A DNA stretch of 64,000 nucleotides, taken from Micromonospora echinofusca (GTDB taxonomy: Bacteria; Actinomycetota; Actinomycetes; Mycobacteriales; Micromonosporaceae). Below are positions 26,076 through 33,582 of this stretch, piece by piece. Both the position numbers and the translations under genes were made by a program. Position 1 is the stretch's first letter. Every line of letters starts with the position of its first letter. Under the pieces are notes generated by a model that saw nothing but the letters and a program-made list of their open reading frames with translations, did no database searches and was not told where the DNA came from. Location: positions 806,001 through 870,000 of the forward strand of contig NZ_LT607733.1 in assembly GCF_900091445.1 (NCBI RefSeq), given 5' to 3'.

Positions 26076-26501
26076 ATGGTCCCGAACACGATCAAGGTTC
26101 CGGTTCCGTTCGAGTACGTCTTCCCGCACGGGGCGCTGTGCCTGGGTGTGGAGCCGGTGACGGACTTCGACAAGCGCGGCCAGGGCGACGACCAGGCGCG
26201 GGACAAGGACACGGGCGAGCGCCTGTGGGTGGTCAAGGTCCTCGACTTGGACCCGGAGGCCGGGAAGTTCGGTGGGTCGAAGGAAGTGAAGGTGAAGATC
26301 GCGGCTGCGGTGCAGCCGGTGCCGCCGGCGTCGAAGATCCCGGGTTATCCGCCGGCGGTGGAGTTCGCCGACGTGACGTTGACGCCGTACGTGGACAGCC
26401 AGCGCTGCAAGGGCAACGCGCACAAGTGCCGGGCGCGTCAGGCGTGGTCGATCCGGGCCAGCGCGGTGACCGAGCCCGCCGCGGTGAAGCAGGCGGCCTG
26501 A
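26076..26501 (+). CDS. pra: Pra-like activator of AICE replication, integration and excision
   Basis: A 141-residue protein that matches the layout of the pSAM2 Pra family: VPVPFEYVFPHGALCLGVEPVTDFD at the start, LWVVKVLDLDPEA (about 53-65), VKVKIAAAVQPVPP and a LTPYVDS segment. In pSAM2 Pra switches on rep, xis and int; here it is the first gene of the core operon behind the strongest promoter. The C-terminus contains an unusual CKGNAHKCRARQAW stretch. ATG 26076 is preferred because of AGGCAAGGG upstream; an in-frame ATG at 26049 has none. Confidence 0.82.
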   Translation: MVPNTIKVPVPFEYVFPHGALCLGVEPVTDFDKRGQGDDQARDKDTGERLWVVKVLDLDPEAGKFGGSKEVKVKIAAAVQPVPPASKIPGYPPAVEFADVTLTPYVDSQRCKGNAHKCRARQAWSIRASAVTEPAAVKQAA

Positions 26502-26513
26502 CCAGTTGTGGAT

Positions 26514-26557
26514 GCGCGGGGCGGGCCTCTTCCGCCAAGTCGATTCCCGCCCCGCGC
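26514..26557 (+). promoter_or_regulatory. Conserved-loop hairpin 1
   Basis: A perfect 12-bp stem (26514-26525 with 26546-26557) around a 20-base loop CCTCTTCCGCCAAGTCGATT, followed by TTT. The loop recurs with one change at 27516-27536. It sits between pra and the membrane gene; terminator/attenuator or RNA-binding site. Confidence 0.6.
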
Positions 26558-26586
26558 TTTCACCCGAACCCCTTGGAGGTGGGTAG

Positions 26587-27036
26587 GTGTTCAACGTATC
26601 CGATGGCGTCCCCGCTGGCGGTGAGCCGGTGGCGGTCACGTTCGCGGCGGTGTTCGTGGCGTTGTTCGTGGCTCATCAGGTCGGTGACCACTGGATTCAG
26701 ACGCAGCATCAGGCATCGCACAAGGGTGATGCCGGATGGTCGGGTCGGTGGGCGTGCGTCAAGCATGTGCTGACGTACTGCGCTACGGCGATGGTTTCCC
26801 TGGCTGGTCTGGCTGCGGTGACGGGCTGGTGCCCTGATGGGGTGCCGGCGGTGGTGGGCATGGCTGTCTCCGGTGTGTCGCACTTCGTCATTGACCGGCG
26901 GTGGCCTTTGCGGTGGCTCGCGGATCGGCTGGGCAAGTGCCCGGACTGGTTGGAGCGTGGTGGAGGGCTGTACGCGCTGGACCAGTCGGCGCACATCGGG
27001 TTTCTGTTCATCGCGGCGCTGGTGATGGCGTCATGA
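26587..27036 (+). CDS. AICE membrane protein, DUF3307-like
   Basis: A 149-residue protein with about three to four membrane segments (residues 15-33, 60-80, 85-105, 130-148). HQVGDHWIQTQHQASHKGD after the first segment, and the histidines near the last one (SAHIGFL), resemble the DUF3307 family found in phages and mobile elements. Function unknown. GTG 26587 has a good GGAGG seven bases upstream. The stop overlaps the next gene (ATGA), indicating coupled translation. Confidence 0.65.
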   Translation: MFNVSDGVPAGGEPVAVTFAAVFVALFVAHQVGDHWIQTQHQASHKGDAGWSGRWACVKHVLTYCATAMVSLAGLAAVTGWCPDGVPAVVGMAVSGVSHFVIDRRWPLRWLADRLGKCPDWLERGGGLYALDQSAHIGFLFIAALVMAS

Positions 27037-27440
27037 CCAGTCTCGATACTCACCCGCTGATGCGGATGATGCGCGCGTTGGACCTGCCCGCTACGGAGTA
27101 TGTGGTGTTCGGGTCGGGTCCGCTGCTGGCTCACGGGTTGCGCAGGGACATCGGGGACCTGGACGTGGTCGCCCGGGGTCGTGCCTGGGACGTCCTGTCG
27201 GCCGCTGCCCGGCCGGTCGTGCCGCCCTCTGGTCGTGGCCAGATGGTGCGGCTTCAGATCGAGGCCGTCACGCAGTGGCTACCCGGATTCGACACCGACG
27301 CGCTGATCAGCTCCGCCGAGCACCACGCTGGAATTCCGTTCGCTCCGCTGGCGCAGGTGCGCCGGTCGAAGCAACTCACCGGCCGTCCGAAGGACCGCCG
27401 GGACCTCGCCCTCATCGACAGCCTGTCGCACACCTTCTGA
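27033..27440 (+). CDS. MNT-fold nucleotidyltransferase-like protein
   Basis: A 135-residue protein. EYVVFGSGPLLAHGLRRDIG followed by DLDVVARG (about residues 22-49) keeps the polymerase-beta-type motif: GS helix, then two Asp separated by one residue. The C-terminus LTGRPKDRRDLALIDSL is also typical of minimal nucleotidyltransferases of the DUF6036/AbiEii group. Such proteins act as antitoxins or toxins by adding nucleotides to partner proteins or tRNA. Coupled to the membrane gene by ATGA overlap. Whether it acts with the HEPN protein 3 kb away is open. Confidence 0.65.
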   Translation: MTSLDTHPLMRMMRALDLPATEYVVFGSGPLLAHGLRRDIGDLDVVARGRAWDVLSAAARPVVPPSGRGQMVRLQIEAVTQWLPGFDTDALISSAEHHAGIPFAPLAQVRRSKQLTGRPKDRRDLALIDSLSHTF

Positions 27441-27505
27441 ACATCGCCGCCCTCGCCGGAGCACTTCGGTCTGACAGGGCGAGCGGACACCGTTTTCCGT
27501 AACGC

Positions 27506-27546
27506 GCGGGTGGCCTCTTCCGCCACGTCGATTCCCACCCGCGCTC
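27506..27546 (+). promoter_or_regulatory. Conserved-loop hairpin 2
   Basis: A 10-bp stem (27506-27515 with 27537-27546) around nearly the same loop as hairpin 1 (one A-to-C change). Relative to hairpin 1 one stem pair is C-G there and T-A here. A CCCCTTGGAAGG ribosome site follows, similar to the CCCCTTGGAGG behind hairpin 1. Confidence 0.6.
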
Positions 27547-27578
27547 TACCTCACATCTCCCCTTGGAAGGAGTGGACT

Positions 27579-28037
27579 GTGTCCACCGCATCGAACGCTG
27601 CTCGCATCGTCGGGAACCCGCGCCCCGCCCCGAACCGCAAGACCCATCGCCGCACCGTGATGCGCCTCGCCGGCCCCGGTATCCGGGCCGCCCGCGAGGT
27701 CTACACCACCATTCCCGCCGACGCCGTCCGCGTCGCCGCCCTGGTGGAGATCGCCGCCGCCGCTGCCGCCCTCGCCCGGACGGTGGTAAAGCTGCGGCAC
27801 CTCGACCCGGACCTGATCGCCTCGCACGTCTCCGACCGGGTCGACCTGCGGGCGGTGTTGGGTCGGGGCCGGTGGCTGCCGACCATGACGCGTCACGTCC
27901 CCGCCCCGGACTCCGGCCCGGTCGACCTGGCCGCGCTGATGCCGGCTCGCCCGGTTGCGCGTCGTCGGGTGGTGCGTCGCCGTCCGGGTCAGCCGGGGCA
28001 GGGCTCCCTGTTCACCGCCGCGAAGGTGGAGGGCTGA
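27579..28037 (+). CDS. AICE hypothetical protein
   Basis: A 152-residue basic protein with no motif I recognise. An Ala-rich amphipathic helix (VRVAALVEIAAAAAALARTV) lies at about residues 48-67, and Arg-rich stretches at both ends (NRKTHRRTVMRL, ARRRVVRRRPGQ) suggest nucleic-acid contact. GTG 27579 is preceded by GGAAGGAG. It ends three bases before the translocase gene, and so probably belongs to the transfer operon. Confidence 0.6.
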   Translation: MSTASNAARIVGNPRPAPNRKTHRRTVMRLAGPGIRAAREVYTTIPADAVRVAALVEIAAAAAALARTVVKLRHLDPDLIASHVSDRVDLRAVLGRGRWLPTMTRHVPAPDSGPVDLAALMPARPVARRRVVRRRPGQPGQGSLFTAAKVEG

Positions 28038-28040
28038 GCG

Positions 28041-29471
28041 GTGCCGCTGGTCAACGTGATCCGGGGTGACCGGATCGAGGAAGCCCCCCTGAACCTGCGA
28101 ACCCCGATCATCCGTATCCCGCTGTGGCTGGCCATCTCCTGGTGGGGCGCGAAAGCGGTCGGCCGGATGGCGGTGTTGGCGGGCCGATACTGGTACGTCA
28201 CCGCCCCGACCGCCGGCCTCACCTGGCTCTACCTGCGCTACGGCTGGGCCGGTCCCGCTGTGACCGTGGGCGGGATCGGGTCGGCTGCCGCCGGCTGGTG
28301 GTACGGACACCGCCCGTCGTTCCTGCGGTTCGGCTGGTACCCGACCCTGGCCCGCTTCCGGCGGTGGTCGTACCGGCGCAACTGGCACGCCGCGATGGTC
28401 ACCGCCCGCTTGGCGGTCGCCTTCGACTCCCACACCGTCCTGCCCGTCCTGCGCCGGGTCCGCTGCGGTGCGGGGGTGGATGTGGTGACGGTGCGGATGG
28501 TCACCGGCCAGATCCCCGACGACTTCGCGAAGGTCGCCGAACGCCTCGCCCACACGTTCGGTGTCCGGCAGGTCAAGGCCGTCCCCGGCACGCGGCCGGA
28601 TGTGGTGCTGCTGCACCTGTACCGCGGCGACCCCCTCGCCAAGCTCGTCCGTCCGCTGCCGGTGCCGGCAGTACCGGAGTTCACCGCCCTGCCGGTGGGT
28701 CGGCAGGAAGACGGCGAGGTGTATCCGCTGCGCCTTTTCGGCACTCAGGTGCTGGTCGTGGGTGCGACGGGTGCGGGGAAGGGCTCGGTCATCTGGTCCA
28801 TCGTCCGCTCGCTCGCCGCCGGGGTCACCTCAGGTCTGGTGCAGGTCTGGGGCCTCGACCCGAAGGGCGGCATGGAACTCGGCATCGGTGCGCCGATGTT
28901 CGCCCGCTTCGCCTGCAAGGACTACGCGGCCATGTGCGAGCTGATCGAGGAAGCCGCGTCGGTGGCGCGCGAGCGGGCGGGGAAGCTGCGGGGTCGGACC
29001 CGCCAGCACACCCCCACCGTCGATGAGCCGCTGATCGTCCTCGTCATTGACGAGCTGGCGAACCTCACCGCGTACCTGACCGACCGGCAGCTCAAGGACC
29101 GCATCAAGGCCGCTCTCTCGATCCTGCTGTCCCAAGGTCGGGCGGTGGGTGTGCATGTGGTGGCGGCGATTCAGGACCCCCGCAAGGAAGTGCTCCCGTT
29201 CCGGGACCTGTTCCCGACCCGTATCGGTCTGCGTCTGACCGAGCCGGCTCAGGTCGACCTGGTCCTTGGTGAAGGGATGCGCGACCGGGGCGCGTTGTGT
29301 GACCGCATCCCCAAGTCCCTGCCCGGCGTCGGATTCGTGGTCCTCGACGGGGACCCGACCCCGATGCGGGTCCGGTTCTCCTACCTCAGCGATGACGAGA
29401 TCCGCGACATGGCCCACACGTACGGGCGGCTGCGCGTGATCGACGGCGAGATTCTGGACGGTGCCGCATGA
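28041..29471 (+). CDS. FtsK/SpoIIIE-type conjugal DNA translocase (TraB/TraSA family)
   Basis: A 476-residue membrane ATPase that moves double-stranded element DNA between mycelia. Two or more membrane segments lie in residues 20-85. The motor domain has Walker A GATGAGKGS (about 235-243) and Walker B IVLVIDELA (about 330-338), and a later QGRAVGVHVVAAIQDP segment. The C-terminal DNA-recognition winged helix of large TraB proteins is not obvious. The stop overlaps the next gene (ATGA). No tandem GACCCGGA transfer site is seen nearby. Confidence 0.9.
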   Translation: MPLVNVIRGDRIEEAPLNLRTPIIRIPLWLAISWWGAKAVGRMAVLAGRYWYVTAPTAGLTWLYLRYGWAGPAVTVGGIGSAAAGWWYGHRPSFLRFGWYPTLARFRRWSYRRNWHAAMVTARLAVAFDSHTVLPVLRRVRCGAGVDVVTVRMVTGQIPDDFAKVAERLAHTFGVRQVKAVPGTRPDVVLLHLYRGDPLAKLVRPLPVPAVPEFTALPVGRQEDGEVYPLRLFGTQVLVVGATGAGKGSVIWSIVRSLAAGVTSGLVQVWGLDPKGGMELGIGAPMFARFACKDYAAMCELIEEAASVARERAGKLRGRTRQHTPTVDEPLIVLVIDELANLTAYLTDRQLKDRIKAALSILLSQGRAVGVHVVAAIQDPRKEVLPFRDLFPTRIGLRLTEPAQVDLVLGEGMRDRGALCDRIPKSLPGVGFVVLDGDPTPMRVRFSYLSDDEIRDMAHTYGRLRVIDGEILDGAA

Positions 29472-30217
29472 GCGCTAACCCTGGACCGGGCACGGTGACC
29501 GAGCAGTTCGCCGCCGAGTACGCCCGCAACGCCGTGCCGACCATGCTCAAGGCCATTGGCTCGATCAAGCGCTACAACCGGTTCGTTCTGCTCGGTGCGC
29601 TGCTGACCAGCTACCTGCACCAAGCCCACTACCTGTGGACCCAGAACGCCGGCTACTTCGCCTACCTCGTGCCGCTGATCTTCGACGCGGCCATGGTGTC
29701 GATGCTGACCGTCGTCCGCACCTCCGGCATCGCGAAAGATGCCAAACGCGGCGCGATGGTCGTCTTCGCCGCCGCCGCACTGCTGTCGGCCACCATCAAC
29801 TTCGCGTCCCCGGGCAGCCTCGGCCTACGGCTGGTCTTCGCCCTGGTCGTCGTCCTCGTCATCGGCGTCGAACTCGTCGCCGGCCGCATCCGACCCGACT
29901 TCGCCGCCATCGAAGCCGAAGCCGCCGCCCTTCTCGCCGCCGCCAACGACCTAGCCACCAAGAACCAACCCCCCACCATCGAGCAGCCCAACCCCGCCCA
30001 GGCAACCGAACAGGTCACCACCGCGCCCGCCCCGCCGGTCGAGCCGCCGACCCCAACGGTTGACGAACCGGCCCCGATCGTTCCGGCCCCGATCGACCCG
30101 AACCCTGCCCCTGTCCTTGAACCCGTGCCGGCGCGCACGGTTCCGCTTGCCCCGGTACCGCCGGCCGCGTTCGTCCGCCGCAACGGCACCCCTGTCATCG
30201 GGGAGGTGACCCGTTGA
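29468..30217 (+). CDS. DUF2637-like membrane protein (Spd-like)
   Basis: A 249-residue protein. Four membrane segments lie at about residues 38-140 (RFVLLGALLTSYLHQAHYLW is the first), followed by a long Pro/Ala/Thr-rich tail. A membrane protein of this type between the translocase and replication genes is a regular AICE feature and may help spreading or anchor the transfer machinery. Starts inside the translocase stop and ends inside the rep start, both ATGA or TTGA-type overlaps. Confidence 0.75.
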   Translation: MSANPGPGTVTEQFAAEYARNAVPTMLKAIGSIKRYNRFVLLGALLTSYLHQAHYLWTQNAGYFAYLVPLIFDAAMVSMLTVVRTSGIAKDAKRGAMVVFAAAALLSATINFASPGSLGLRLVFALVVVLVIGVELVAGRIRPDFAAIEAEAAALLAAANDLATKNQPPTIEQPNPAQATEQVTTAPAPPVEPPTPTVDEPAPIVPAPIDPNPAPVLEPVPARTVPLAPVPPAAFVRRNGTPVIGEVTR

Positions 30218-31926
30218 CCACCACCCCGACGCTGCCCGGCCTCACCCCCACCCCCGATGCCTCGGCGGGTCCGAGGCCGGGCTCTCGGGCCGCCCGCATG
30301 CTCATGCCCCGCTCCGTCGACGTCGTGGCCGATCTCGCCGCCGACTACGGCGTCTGCACCCGACCCGTGTCCCTGCGCCGCACTGACCTCGACAGCGGAC
30401 AGACCGAAGTCGTGGACATGCCGTGCGGCGCCACCCAGGAAGCCAAGTGCCCCGCCTGCGCGAAACGAGCTCGCCGGCTGCGGCAGCAGCAGATCCGGGA
30501 GGGCTGGCACCGTAGCGACGAACCCGACCCCGGACCCGAACCCGCCACCGACGCCCAACGCGGCCTGATCGTCGTCCGCGCTCACCTGGAGTTCGCCCGC
30601 GACGAGGCCGCTCGCGCCTCGCAGTGGGACCAGGTCGCCGACCTGGACGAAGCAATCAGCGAACTGGAAGGCCAGATCACCACCGAAGGGCTCCGCGGTC
30701 GACCCGCACCCCCACACCACAGCGACGACCAGGAGGACGGCGACGGCAAGCGGCGGGTGCGCTCCACCAAGCGGCGGCAGGACGCCCCCGACCTTCCCCG
30801 CCTCCCCGTGGAGAACCGGACCGTAGGCCGCACGTACGAGGGTCGGGCCGGCATGGTGTTCCGGCCGTCGATGTTCCTAACCCTCACGCTCGGCTCCTAC
30901 GGCCGCGTCCACTCCGACGGCACCCCGGTCAACCCGGACGCCTACGACTACCGGCGGGCCGCTTGGGATGCCGTGCACTTCCCTCGGCTGCTTGATCGGT
31001 TCTGGCAGAACCTTCGCCGCGCGGTCGGCTGGAACGTCCAATACGCCGGTGCCGTCGAACCGCAGCGCCGGCTGGCCCCGCACGCGCACTTCGCCATCCG
31101 GGGCACCATTCCCCGGGCGCTGGTGCGGCAGGTCGCCGCCGCCACCTACCACCAGGTGTGGTGGCCCCCCGTCGACGTGCGCGTCTACGAACCGGGCAAC
31201 GCGCCGCAGTGGAACCCGGACGCGGGCGGCTACACCGACCCGGACAGCGGGGAACTGCTGCCGTCGTGGGATGACGCCCTGGACCTCCTCGACGCCGACC
31301 CCGACGCCGAACCCGTACACGTCGTGCGGTTCGGCGTGCAGGTCGACGCCAAGGGCGTCCTCGCCGGCACCAAGGACGCCGACCGGTGCGTCGGCTACAT
31401 CACCAAGTACCTGACCAAGCAGGCCGCCGACTGCCACCAGGTGACCACCGGCCGGCAGCGGGCACACCTCGAACGACTCTGGCAAGAACTGCGGCACACG
31501 CCCTGTTCCGAGCGGTGCGCCAACTGGCTGCTCTACGGCATCCAGCCGAAGAAGGCGCGGCCCGGGTTGAAGCCGGGTAACTGCAAGAACAAGGTGCACA
31601 AGCGGGACACCCTCGGCATCGGCGGCCGGCGTGTCCTGATCTCCCGGCAGTGGTCGGGAAAGACCCTCTCCGACCACCGCGCCGACCGGAAGGACTGGGT
31701 CAAGGCCCTGCTCGGCGTCACCACCGACGCCACCACCGCCCCGCCCGGCGGGGAACAACGCCACGCCTGGGAACTCGCCCGGCCAACCGACCCGGACGTC
31801 GCGCCGCTGGGCCACCGCGTCCTGCGCGCGATCTCCGAGCGGATCCAATGGCGCGCCCAGCTCGACGCCGCAAGACGCGCCGCCGACCCGCCCAGTGCTT
31901 CGGCAGTACCTCACTTCATTCGCTAG
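30214..31926 (+). CDS. repSA: RepSA-type rolling-circle replication initiator
   Basis: A 570-residue initiator. A Cys-rich zinc-like segment CGATQEAKCPAC (about residues 72-83) precedes a HUH nickase core: MFLTLTLGSYG, then RRLAPHAHFAIRG (about 285-297, the His-hydrophobic-His metal motif) and CVGYITKYLTKQ (about 391-402), which supplies the likely nicking Tyr. This arrangement is typical of RepSA of pSAM2-like AICEs, which replicate by rolling circle after excision. TTG/GTG start at 30214 overlaps the preceding stop. No frameshift. Confidence 0.9.
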   Translation: MTTTPTLPGLTPTPDASAGPRPGSRAARMLMPRSVDVVADLAADYGVCTRPVSLRRTDLDSGQTEVVDMPCGATQEAKCPACAKRARRLRQQQIREGWHRSDEPDPGPEPATDAQRGLIVVRAHLEFARDEAARASQWDQVADLDEAISELEGQITTEGLRGRPAPPHHSDDQEDGDGKRRVRSTKRRQDAPDLPRLPVENRTVGRTYEGRAGMVFRPSMFLTLTLGSYGRVHSDGTPVNPDAYDYRRAAWDAVHFPRLLDRFWQNLRRAVGWNVQYAGAVEPQRRLAPHAHFAIRGTIPRALVRQVAAATYHQVWWPPVDVRVYEPGNAPQWNPDAGGYTDPDSGELLPSWDDALDLLDADPDAEPVHVVRFGVQVDAKGVLAGTKDADRCVGYITKYLTKQAADCHQVTTGRQRAHLERLWQELRHTPCSERCANWLLYGIQPKKARPGLKPGNCKNKVHKRDTLGIGGRRVLISRQWSGKTLSDHRADRKDWVKALLGVTTDATTAPPGGEQRHAWELARPTDPDVAPLGHRVLRAISERIQWRAQLDAARRAADPPSASAVPHFIR

Positions 31927-31945
31927 AGCAGGAAGGGGCCAGAGC

Positions 31946-32128
31946 ATGAGCGAGAAGAAGAGCGTCCGGCCGGCTGAGGCTGCAGCCCTGCTCGGCGTCT
32001 GTCGGGACACCGTCTACGTCCTGATGCGCTCGGGTCGGCTGCGGTCGGTGAAGCTCGGGCGGGCTCGCCTGATTCCGGTCGCCGCGATCGAGGAGCTTCT
32101 TTCGGCAACCGAGGAGTTCGCGGCATGA
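31946..32128 (+). CDS. xis: Excisionase
   Basis: A 60-residue winged-helix protein: SVRPAEAAALLGVCRDTVYV and MRSGRLRSVKLGRARLIPVA are the standard MerR-like excisionase layout. It should bend attachment-site DNA and steer integrase toward excision. ATG 31946 follows GGAAGGGG. Stop overlaps the int start (ATGA), so xis and int are co-translated. Confidence 0.9.
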   Translation: MSEKKSVRPAEAAALLGVCRDTVYVLMRSGRLRSVKLGRARLIPVAAIEELLSATEEFAA

Positions 32129-33261
32129 GCGGCAAGCGGCGTCGGTCCCACGGGGAGGGATCGGTCTTCAAGTATCGGGACGGCTTCGCGGCTGTGCTCG
32201 AAGTGGGCTGGGGTGAGGGCAAGCGGTCTCGCAAGTGGGTCTACGGCAAGACGGAGCGGGAGGTGCTCGGCAAGTTGGCCGACCTTCGCCGCCGCCAGGA
32301 GCAGGGGCAGAACCTCGCTGCTGCGCCCCGCACCGTGGGGGAGTGGCTGGACGAGTGGCTGCGGATGAAGGAGCGCGACGGAACCCGACCGTCAACTTTG
32401 CAGGGCTATCGGAAGCTCATCGAGAACCATGTCCGTCCGGCCCTTGGCCGGCTGGCGCTCGACAAGCTGACTCCGACCGTCATCCGCCGGCTGTTGGCTG
32501 AGAAGACAGACTCCGGTCTCTCGGCAACGACGGTCCGCCACATCCACGGCTTGATCCGGAATTCGCTCGGTGACGCGGAGCGGGAGGAGCTGGTGCACCG
32601 CAACGCCGCGAAGTCGGTCCGTCCGCCCGCGATGCGTCAGGTCGAGCGGCGCGCCCTGGGCGTGGATGAGGCCAAGCGCCTGCTCGATGTACTGAAGGGT
32701 CACCGACTAGAAGCGCTGTACGTCTGTGCCCTAACGGTCGGGCTCCGTCGCGGGGAACTGCTCGGGCTTGCCTGGTCGGACATCGACTTCGACGCCGGCA
32801 CCCTGACCGTTCGGCAAACCGTTCAGCGTGCCGATGGCCGGTTGCAACTCGTGGCACCCAAGACGGAGCGGTCCCGGCGGACGGTTCCGGTGCCGGCGCA
32901 GACCGTCGCCCTCTTCCGCGCGCATCGCCGGCAGCAAGCCGCGGATCGGTTGGCGGTGGGGGAGCGGTGGCAGGATCACGGCCTGGTCTTCCCGTCCAAG
33001 GTCGGTACGCCGATGGACCCGGACCACATCGACCGGACGTGGCACAAGATCCGGGCGGCGGCAGGCCTCGACTGGCTGCGTCTGCACGACCTGCGGCACG
33101 CCTGCGCGACGTTCCTGCTCGTCTCCGGTGCCTCGCCCCGAACCGTGATGAAGGTGCTCGGGCACAGCCAGATCGGGCTGACGATGAACACCTACGCTCA
33201 TGTCCTGCCGGAGATCGAGCGGGCAGCCGTGGACGAGGCCGCGAAGCACCTCTTCGGCTGA
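32125..33261 (+). CDS. int: Tyrosine site-specific integrase
   Basis: A 378-residue phage-type integrase acting on the tRNA-Arg site. An N-terminal arm-binding AP2-like domain (about 8-60) is followed by the SAM-like core-binding domain (about 70-165). The catalytic residues are all present: Arg in TVGLRRGELLGL, Lys in APKTERSRR, HDLRH, LGHSQ and the nucleophile Tyr in MNTYAHV (about residue 355). It appears intact. The gene ends 84 bases from the tRNA 3' end, inside the right attachment region. Confidence 0.96.
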   Translation: MSGKRRRSHGEGSVFKYRDGFAAVLEVGWGEGKRSRKWVYGKTEREVLGKLADLRRRQEQGQNLAAAPRTVGEWLDEWLRMKERDGTRPSTLQGYRKLIENHVRPALGRLALDKLTPTVIRRLLAEKTDSGLSATTVRHIHGLIRNSLGDAEREELVHRNAAKSVRPPAMRQVERRALGVDEAKRLLDVLKGHRLEALYVCALTVGLRRGELLGLAWSDIDFDAGTLTVRQTVQRADGRLQLVAPKTERSRRTVPVPAQTVALFRAHRRQQAADRLAVGERWQDHGLVFPSKVGTPMDPDHIDRTWHKIRAAAGLDWLRLHDLRHACATFLLVSGASPRTVMKVLGHSQIGLTMNTYAHVLPEIERAAVDEAAKHLFG

Positions 33262-33284
33262 CTTGGCTGTACGAATGGCTGTAC
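33262..33284. promoter_or_regulatory. Candidate integrase arm-type site, right
   Basis: Two TGGCTGTAC copies 12 bases apart, matching the left site 22607-22629 at 22 of 23 positions; 60 bases inside the right core, immediately after the int stop. Confidence 0.55.
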
Positions 33285-33343
33285 GGGGGCCGTGGTGATC
33301 GTCCCGACCGGGAGCGGGAAGCCGCTGACTTGCTGCGATGGTG

Positions 33344-33386
33344 GTGCGCCCGGCAGGATTCGAACCTGCGGCCTTGGGATTAGAAG
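33344..33386. repeat. Right attachment core (43-bp direct repeat)
   Basis: Identical to 22480-22522 and forms the 3' part of the functional tRNA-Arg. The three bases before it read TGG, giving an encoded CCA on the tRNA strand, which the left copy lacks. Confidence 0.93.
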
Positions 33387-33417
33387 TCCCCTGCTCTATC
33401 CGCTGAGCTACGGGCGC
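33345..33417 (-). tRNA. tRNA-Arg (TCT anticodon)
   Basis: A 73-nt cloverleaf on the minus strand: acceptor GCGCCCG/CGGGCGC, D arm GCTC/GAGC, anticodon loop CTTCTAA giving TCT, T arm GCAGG-TTCGAAT-CCTGC, discriminator A. The outermost anticodon-stem position appears to be a G-A mismatch. CCA is encoded at 33344-33342. Its 3' 43 bases were supplied by the integrated element. Confidence 0.95.
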
Positions 33418-33582
33418 GCGCGTGCGTGTCGCGCGAGAAGGGTACCGCCGCCCACCGGGTGACCGGTGGAACGGGTGGTCGCGTTCCACGTCGCGGACCA
33501 GGGTCGCACGCGGTCCCGGCGTCGGTCACGCGGGTTCCGCCGTCCGCGCGGCCCGTGGTGCGTCGGCCCGTACCCTCGGCTG

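Larger units (their letters stand above)
22480..33386. mobile_element. Integrated AICE in tRNA-Arg(TCT), about 10.9 kb
   Basis: A pSAM2-type actinomycete integrative and conjugative element. Evidence: a 43-bp perfect direct repeat at both ends, the right copy forming the 3' part of an intact tRNA-Arg; xis and int next to that end; a RepSA-type initiator; an FtsK/TraB-type translocase; and a Pra-type activator. Copy-to-copy distance is 10,864 bp. The left 3.4 kb (cargo and regulators) is visibly less GC-rich than the flanking chromosome. A NUDIX gene and a GntR-type KorSA repressor, present in pSAM2, are absent; an unrelated HTH protein occupies the regulator position. Confidence 0.92.

Noticed and set aside
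26250..33020. GACCCGGA octamers as TraB recognition repeats (clt site) in the AICE
   Set aside because: The octamer occurs several times but each copy lies inside Asp-Pro-Asp/Glu codons, scattered and never in tandem, as it also does in chromosomal genes.
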